Assembly: GCA_023700845.1 (NCBI GenBank) | Contig: JAMPYD010000142.1 | Location: forward strand, 1-5,877 | Source: Elusimicrobiota bacterium | GTDB taxonomy: Bacteria; Elusimicrobiota; Elusimicrobia; UBA1565; UBA9628 | Length of the DNA stretch: 5,877 nt | Direction of reading: 5' to 3' | Shown: in pieces, positions 1-5,877 of the stretch | Numbering within the stretch: position 1 is the stretch's first letter | How the letters are laid out: each line of letters opens with the position of its first letter | Translations under genes and position numbers: made by a program | Notes under the pieces: model-generated | What the model saw: only the letters and a program-made list of their open reading frames with translations | Told to the model about the DNA's origin: nothing | The model's database searches: none

Positions 1-171
1 CTCGGGGGCGGGCGCCGGAGCGGGGGCCGGAGCGGGCGCCGGGGCCGGGGCGGGCGCGGCGGCGACGGGCTTGGCGCCCGGCGCGGCGTGCGGGAAGTTG
101 ATGTTCAGGCCGCAGCAGCCGGAGAGGCCGAGACCGAGGGCGAGGGCGGCAACGAGGGCGGGGGTTTTCAT
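1..171 (-). CDS. Small putative lipoprotein with Ala-Pro stalk (N-terminal part, runs off left edge)
   Basis: The first 57 codons of a gene that continues beyond the left edge. The N-terminus is a lipoprotein signal peptide: Met-Lys-Thr, a hydrophobic stretch of Ala/Leu/Val/Gly (residues 5-16), then the lipobox Leu-Ser-Gly-Cys with the predicted lipidated Cys at residue 19 and a second Cys at 20. After a short mature segment (residues 21-38) the chain becomes nine consecutive Ala-Pro pairs (residues 39-56), a typical extended linker that holds a C-terminal domain away from the membrane; that domain is outside the window. Residue 21 onward shows no recognised family. The start ATG (169-171) is preceded by AAGGA with a 7-nt spacer, a strong ribosome binding site. 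It lies 20 nt after the mscL stop on the same strand, so it is probably co-transcribed with mscL. Export and lipidation follow from the signal; the function is unknown. Confidence 0.8.
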   Translation of the reverse strand, partial: MKTPALVAALALGLGLSGCCGLNINFPHAAPGAKPVAAAPAPAPAPAPAPAPAPAPE

Positions 172-178
172 AAGTTTA

Positions 179-183
179 TCCTT
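179..183 (-). promoter_or_regulatory. Ribosome binding site of the lipoprotein gene
   Basis: On the minus strand this reads AAGGA, followed by 7 nt (TAAACTT) and the ATG at 169-171. It sits in the 20-nt gap after the mscL stop. It supports the chosen start of the lipoprotein gene and separate translation initiation within an mscL-lipoprotein operon. Confidence 0.7.
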
Positions 184-191
184 TTTAAGGT

Positions 192-617
192 TCAGGCGTT
201 CTGGGGCTGAGCGCAGTGTCCGCAGCGCTTGGCCTTGATGGGGATGTTGAGAAGGCACTCCGTGCAGGCCTTTTCCGTCGGGGCGGGCGGCGCGACGGGC
301 TCCGCGCGCTTGAGCGAGTTGATGCCCTTCACCGCGGCGAACACCGCCGCCGCGATGATCACGAAATCGATGACGTTCGTGACGAACGCGCCGTAGTTCA
401 GCGTGACGGCCTTGGCCGCGCCGTCGGCGGCTTTGAGGACGAAGGCCTTGTCGGTGAAGTCGACGCCGCCCATCAGCATGCCCAGCGGCGGCATCACCAC
501 GTCGTTGAGAAAGGAGCTGACGATCTTGCCGAAGGCGCCGCCGATGATGACGCCGACGGCCATGTCCATGACGTTCCCCTTGAGGGCGAATTCCTTGAAC
601 TCTTTGACCATGCTCAT
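192..617 (-). CDS. mscL: Large-conductance mechanosensitive channel MscL with C-terminal zinc-ribbon-like tail
   Basis: A 141-residue homologue of MscL, the inner-membrane homopentameric channel that opens under extreme membrane tension to release solutes during hypo-osmotic shock. The N-terminal amphipathic segment (MSMVKEFKEFALKGNV) and the first membrane helix (about 16-47, with VGVIIGGAFGKIVSS and the MPPLG motif at 42-46) match the family closely. A periplasmic loop (about 50-72) and second helix (about 75-99, with YGAFVTNVIDF) follow. The usual E. coli-type C-terminal helical bundle is absent. After a Pro-Ala linker (105-114) there are four cysteines, C118, C121, C132 and C135, spaced CxxC-x10-CxxC, which looks like a small zinc ribbon. 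The Met at 615-617 is preferred to the Met two codons later because family members begin Met-Ser-x-x-Lys-Glu-Phe; no clear Shine-Dalgarno precedes either. It is the first gene of a probable operon with the downstream lipoprotein and is divergent from the hotdog operon. Confidence 0.96.
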   Translation of the reverse strand: MSMVKEFKEFALKGNVMDMAVGVIIGGAFGKIVSSFLNDVVMPPLGMLMGGVDFTDKAFVLKAADGAAKAVTLNYGAFVTNVIDFVIIAAAVFAAVKGINSLKRAEPVAPPAPTEKACTECLLNIPIKAKRCGHCAQPQNA

Positions 618-658
618 GCCGGGATACTATCTTAAGTATAATGCTTCGGGCAAACCAA
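618..658. promoter_or_regulatory. Divergent promoter region between mscL and the hotdog operon
   Basis: This short AT-rich island lies between divergent genes in otherwise GC-rich DNA. On the plus strand a perfect -10 hexamer TATAAT occupies 637-642, giving a predicted transcription start near 649. On the minus strand TATACT (plus-strand 635-640) is a -10-like hexamer for mscL, with a weak -35-like TTCATT 17 bp upstream (plus 658-663). No good -35 is visible for the plus-strand promoter. The two -10 elements overlap almost completely, so transcription in the two directions probably competes. The sequence ATACT-N6-AGTAT (624-639) is an inverted repeat around the palindrome CTTAAG and could be a regulator site. 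Assignment is by pattern only. Confidence 0.5.
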
Positions 659-1843
659 ATGAAATTCACGGAATTCCAGGCCAGGAACCGCTTCGGCCGC
701 GACGAGATGCTCGCCTTCGTCGCGGGCCGCCTGATCGAGGACGCCCCCTCCGGCCTGCCCGCGCTGCCCGGCTCCCTGCTCGTCCCGTTCCACGAAGTGA
801 CCGCGATCTCCTGGGACGCCGCCTCGGGGACCGGACGCATCGAGGCTGTCCGAGACAACAGGATCGACGACTGGTTCTATCCCTGCCATTTCCAGGGCGA
901 CCCCGTGATGCCCGGCTGCTGGGGCGTGGACGCCGCCTGGCAGTGCCTGCGCTTCTTCGCCGCCTGGCGCGGCCTGAAGGGCTGCGGCAGGACGATGGGC
1001 ATGGAGAACGTCTCCTTCTTCGGCCAGATTCGCCCGCACGACAAGAAAATTGTCTACGTCGTCGACGTGGTCTCCGAGGAAAGCTCCGACGGCGAGACGA
1101 TGCTGACCGGCAAGGCGACCGTGTCCGTGGACGGCACTCTCGTCTACACGATCGGCTCCGTCTCCGTCGCGACGGCCTACTGGACCGAGGAATCGCCGTC
1201 GGGGCCGTCCCCCGTCCCGCCCGCCGATGACGCCCCGATCCGCAAGCTCTCCTACGACGAGTTCGCCGCGAAGTCGAAGCTCAACCACGCAGAGATCGTC
1301 GCGCTGTCCCAGGGCACGCTCATCGACGCCCCCGGCCTCGAGGTCGGGCTTCTCCCCTCCTCGCTCATGCTCGAGGTCGGCGCGATCGACCGCCTCGTCT
1401 TCGACGAGGCCACGGGCGAGGGCTCGATCTCGGCCTCGCGCTCCAACGGCCCGCTCGAATGGTTCTACCCGATGACCCCGGGCTTCAAGCCGACGGTGCT
1501 CTCCATCGACGCGGTGTGGCAGTTGATGGGCCTGTTCCTCACCTGGCGCCGGAACCCCGGCACCGGCCGCGCGCTGGGCTTCGAGCGCGTCGAGGTGTTC
1601 GGCGAGATTCTTCCCGAGGATCGCGACATCCGCTACGAGATCGCGATCGTCCGCTACTCGCGCGCGCCCAACGGCGACGCCTTCATCCGCGCCGACGCCA
1701 AGGTGCACGCCGGCGGACGCCTGATTCTGGCCGCGACGAATCTCAACGTCGGTTGCCACAAGAACATCCGATACTCGGGCTATCCCCTGCCGAGCGAGAT
1801 GGCGCTGGGCGGCAAGCTTAAGATCAGGGAGATCGCCGCATGA
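659..1843 (+). CDS. Tandem double-hotdog FabA-like dehydratase, only first domain with catalytic His
   Basis: A 394-residue protein made of two FabA-type hotdog domains joined by a Pro/Ser/Asp-rich linker (about 175-194). FabA dehydrates 3-hydroxyacyl-ACP in fatty-acid synthesis, using a His from one protomer and an Asp from its partner. Domain 1 (about 1-174) has the full motif CHFQGDPVMPGCWGVDAAWQ with His77 and Asp91, the same 14-residue spacing as His70/Asp84 of E. coli FabA. Domain 2 (about 195-394) aligns along its length (LIDAP, WFYP, DAVWQ, GRALGFERVEVFGEI) but lacks the His: WFYP is followed by MTPGFKP, three residues are missing, and only the Asp (Asp284) remains. The start at 659 is preferred to the in-frame ATG at 641 because the latter overlaps the TATAAT -10; no Shine-Dalgarno precedes either. 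It overlaps the next gene by ATGA. Dehydratase-like chemistry is likely; the acyl substrate is unknown. Paired FabA-like domains also occur in PfaC-type polyunsaturated fatty acid synthases, but no ketosynthase is visible here. Confidence 0.87.
   Translation: MKFTEFQARNRFGRDEMLAFVAGRLIEDAPSGLPALPGSLLVPFHEVTAISWDAASGTGRIEAVRDNRIDDWFYPCHFQGDPVMPGCWGVDAAWQCLRFFAAWRGLKGCGRTMGMENVSFFGQIRPHDKKIVYVVDVVSEESSDGETMLTGKATVSVDGTLVYTIGSVSVATAYWTEESPSGPSPVPPADDAPIRKLSYDEFAAKSKLNHAEIVALSQGTLIDAPGLEVGLLPSSLMLEVGAIDRLVFDEATGEGSISASRSNGPLEWFYPMTPGFKPTVLSIDAVWQLMGLFLTWRRNPGTGRALGFERVEVFGEILPEDRDIRYEIAIVRYSRAPNGDAFIRADAKVHAGGRLILAATNLNVGCHKNIRYSGYPLPSEMALGGKLKIREIAA
1826..1831 (+). promoter_or_regulatory. Ribosome binding site of the second hotdog gene
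   Basis: AGGGAG, containing the core GGAG, lies within the end of the upstream coding region, 8 nt before the ATG at 1840. Together with the ATGA stop/start overlap it supports translation of the downstream gene by reinitiation or coupling. Confidence 0.6.
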
Positions 1844-2331
1844 CCGTCCTCACGCCGGAGCAGGTCCTGGCCCTCGTCCCCCAGCAGCGGCCGATGAGAT
1901 TTATCGACGAGATCGTCGAGATCGACGCCGATCACATCGTCGGCAACTACACCTGGAAGCCCGAGGACTGCGCGGGCTACTCCGCCGACGACACGCTGGC
2001 GCCCCCCTTCAAGATGATCGAGATGGCCGCGCAGATCGGCAGCGTGGCCTGGTGCATCTACCACATGACGCTGAAGATGACGCCGGAGGAAATCTCCCTG
2101 CTCGTCGGCTTCTTCACGCAGGTCGAGGGCGTCGAGTTCTTCGAGACCGTCCGCGCGGGCGACAAGGTCGCCTGCATGGCCAGCTTCGAGCCCGAGGGCT
2201 ATTTCCGCGAGGGCAAGATGGTCGCCTGCGTCGAGTTCCAGTTCGACGGGGGCCCCAAGGACGGCAAGACGATCATGACCGGGCTCGTCGGCGGGATGTG
2301 GGTTCCCAAGACCTCCCCGACGCTCGGCTGA
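1840..2331 (+). CDS. FabZ/FabA-like hotdog protein lacking the catalytic His
   Basis: A 163-residue protein with the N-terminal signature of single-hotdog 3-hydroxyacyl-ACP dehydratases (VPQQRPMRFIDEIVEID, residues 13-29) and the central hotdog helix motif KMIEMAAQIG (58-67), where Glu61 matches the catalytic acid of FabZ. The usual GHFPGHPVMPG segment is degenerate (AGYSADDTLAPPF, 45-57). Counting back 14 residues from Glu61 puts Tyr47 where FabZ has its catalytic His, so an ordinary dehydratase reaction is doubtful. The remaining strands (VGFFTQVEGVEFFETVRAGDKV, split around 89-110, and the end strands to about 155) preserve the fold. The start overlaps the stop of the double-hotdog gene (ATGA at 1840-1843), implying tight co-translation and probably a shared complex. 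It may be a structural or regulatory partner, an acyl-binding hotdog, or an enzyme with altered chemistry. It ends 4 nt before the stop of a convergent gene. Confidence 0.82.
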   Translation: MTVLTPEQVLALVPQQRPMRFIDEIVEIDADHIVGNYTWKPEDCAGYSADDTLAPPFKMIEMAAQIGSVAWCIYHMTLKMTPEEISLLVGFFTQVEGVEFFETVRAGDKVACMASFEPEGYFREGKMVACVEFQFDGGPKDGKTIMTGLVGGMWVPKTSPTLG

Positions 2332-2347
2332 CCGCCTAGCGGCGGTC
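2330..2347. terminator. Hairpin spanning the stops of two convergent genes
   Basis: GACCGCC (2330-2336), loop TAGC, and GGCGGTC (2341-2347) form a perfect 7-bp GC-rich stem with a 4-nt loop. It covers the last two bases of the TGA stop (2329-2331) of the upstream hotdog gene and the TAG stop (2336-2338, minus strand) of the repair gene. The two genes are separated by only 4 nt, so this is the only visible structure that could end either transcript. No T-tract follows on either strand, so it is not a canonical intrinsic terminator; it may instead protect 3' ends or pause polymerase. Confidence 0.4.
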
Positions 2348-2767
2348 CCGCTCCCAGTCCGCCGCGCCGCCGGCGACCGCGCGGAACAGCGGGTGGACCT
2401 TGAATTTCGCGCTCCGCTGAGCGGCGTATTCCTTCGGCGACCGGACCTTGAGCTTGCGCAGAAGATGCCGACGCTCGTAGGCGAGCTGGCCGCGCGTCAC
2501 CGCGATCTTCCCCCTCATCCGCCCCGCCGCGATCTTGCGCGCGTCGAAGCGGTAGCCCCGGCGGACGGCCTCGTCGGCGACCGCCGCGAGATAGGACGCG
2601 ATCGCGGCGACGGGCTTCGTCCGGGCGCGGAACCGCGCCAGCTGGGGGTGATGCCGGTAGCCGCGGGTGAGGCCTCTCAGGACCTTCTGGGCGAGCAAGG
2701 CCTCACGCCACAGGGCGACGAGCCCGCGCGAGTCCAGATGGGACGGATGAAGGCTCCAAAGCCTCAT
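2336..2767 (-). CDS. Pyrimidine-dimer DNA glycosylase / endonuclease V-like protein
   Basis: A 143-residue basic protein that I recognise as a bacterial relative of phage T4 endonuclease V (DenV, Pyr_excise family), which cuts UV-induced pyrimidine dimers by combined glycosylase and AP-lyase action. Visible signatures are MRLWSLHP at the N-terminus, LVALWREALLAQ (16-27), GYRHHPQLARF (36-46), RRGYRFD (69-75) and HPLF near the end (125-128). Arg21-Glu22 aligns with Arg22-Glu23 of T4 endonuclease V, where Glu23 is catalytic. The T4 nucleophile is the alpha-amine of Thr2 after Met removal; here the aligned position is the initiator Met itself, followed by Arg. The length is close to the T4 enzyme (138). 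No strong Shine-Dalgarno precedes the start, only GGA a few bases upstream. It stands alone, divergent from nifJ and convergent with the hotdog operon. The family assignment is from recalled conservation, and activity on dimers has not been shown for most such bacterial members. Confidence 0.75.
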   Translation of the reverse strand: MRLWSLHPSHLDSRGLVALWREALLAQKVLRGLTRGYRHHPQLARFRARTKPVAAIASYLAAVADEAVRRGYRFDARKIAAGRMRGKIAVTRGQLAYERRHLLRKLKVRSPKEYAAQRSAKFKVHPLFRAVAGGAADWERDRR

Positions 2768-2842
2768 CGGTCCAGATTAGCAAACAACGCGTTATAAAGC
2801 GCTTTTTGATGGCCGGTTTGTTGCTTACGAACCGAAAGAACT
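2768..2842. promoter_or_regulatory. Divergent intergenic region upstream of nifJ and the repair gene
   Basis: These 75 nt, more AT-rich than the flanking genes, must carry the promoters of both divergent genes. TATAAA (2793-2798, plus strand) is a plausible -10 for nifJ with a leader of about 38 nt, but no good -35 is seen at the right distance. The overlapping TTATAA (2792-2797) is palindromic and could act on the minus strand too. A perfect 10-bp palindrome AAAGCGCTTT (2796-2805) is nearly centred within a longer imperfect inverted repeat, AGCAAACAAC (2779-2788) and GTTTGTTGCT (2816-2825), with 8 of 10 positions pairing. This could be a regulator-binding site. It does not match the Fnr or Rex consensus. 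Confidence 0.4.

Positions 2843-5877
<3,035 letters not shown>

Noticed and set aside
1..60. GC-rich near-repetitive DNA at the left edge as a tandem DNA repeat or array
   Set aside because: It is explained by an in-frame Ala-Pro run in the lipoprotein. The codons vary (GCC/GCG/GCT, CCC/CCG), so selection is on the protein and not on a DNA repeat.
641..658. Upstream in-frame ATG at 641 as start of the double-hotdog gene
   Set aside because: It overlaps the TATAAT -10 hexamer (637-642), so it would lie before the predicted transcript start. The six extra residues have no family match. It remains possible if the promoter is elsewhere.
403..1230. A plus-strand open frame overlapping mscL and the hotdog gene
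   Set aside because: It is out of frame with both real genes and has an Arg/Pro/Ala-rich translation without motifs.
632..1759. A 375-codon open frame on the minus strand opposite the double-hotdog gene
   Set aside because: Its composition is typical of an antisense shadow, and the plus strand shows two clear FabA-like domains.
2393..2797. Plus-strand open frame opposite the endonuclease V-like gene
   Set aside because: It has no recognisable motifs, whereas the minus strand carries several conserved family blocks.

Overview
The window is GC-rich coding DNA with strong G/C preference at third codon positions, from a bacterium. A lipobox protein, an MscL channel, FabA/FabZ-type hotdog proteins and a long single-chain pyruvate:ferredoxin oxidoreductase (PFOR) suggest an anaerobic or facultative organism, probably diderm. 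An uncultivated, GC-rich, deep-branching or Deltaproteobacteria/Elusimicrobiota-like lineage would fit. The sequence alone does not fix the phylum, and this placement is inference.

Layout: (1) 1-617, minus strand: mscL, whose C-terminus is a four-cysteine zinc-ribbon-like tail, followed after 20 nt by the start of a small lipoprotein with an Ala-Pro stalk that runs off the left edge. (2) 618-658: a short AT-rich divergent promoter island with overlapping -10-like hexamers on both strands. (3) 659-2331, plus strand: a two-gene operon with ATGA overlap. The first gene encodes a double-hotdog FabA-like protein in which only the first domain keeps the catalytic His. The second encodes a FabZ/FabA-like hotdog protein in which the His is replaced. 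(4) 2336-2767, minus strand: a pyrimidine-dimer DNA glycosylase (endonuclease V family)-like gene, convergent with the hotdog operon. A hairpin spans both stop codons. (5) 2768-2842: a divergent intergenic region with near-concentric inverted repeats. (6) 2843 to the right edge, plus strand: nifJ (PFOR), intact in frame for 1011 codons and cut by the window end about 160-180 codons before its expected stop.

The units look functionally separate: osmotic safety valve and envelope lipoprotein, acyl-chain dehydration or modification, UV-damage repair, and central anaerobic carbon/electron metabolism. The most unusual part is the hotdog operon. It has three hotdog domains and only one catalytic His. 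In FabA the active site pairs a His from one hotdog with an Asp from its partner, so the arrangement predicts one competent site per pseudodimer. A second pattern is that the three genes following presumed promoters (mscL, the double-hotdog gene, nifJ) lack a good Shine-Dalgarno sequence, whereas the two downstream operon genes have clear ones.
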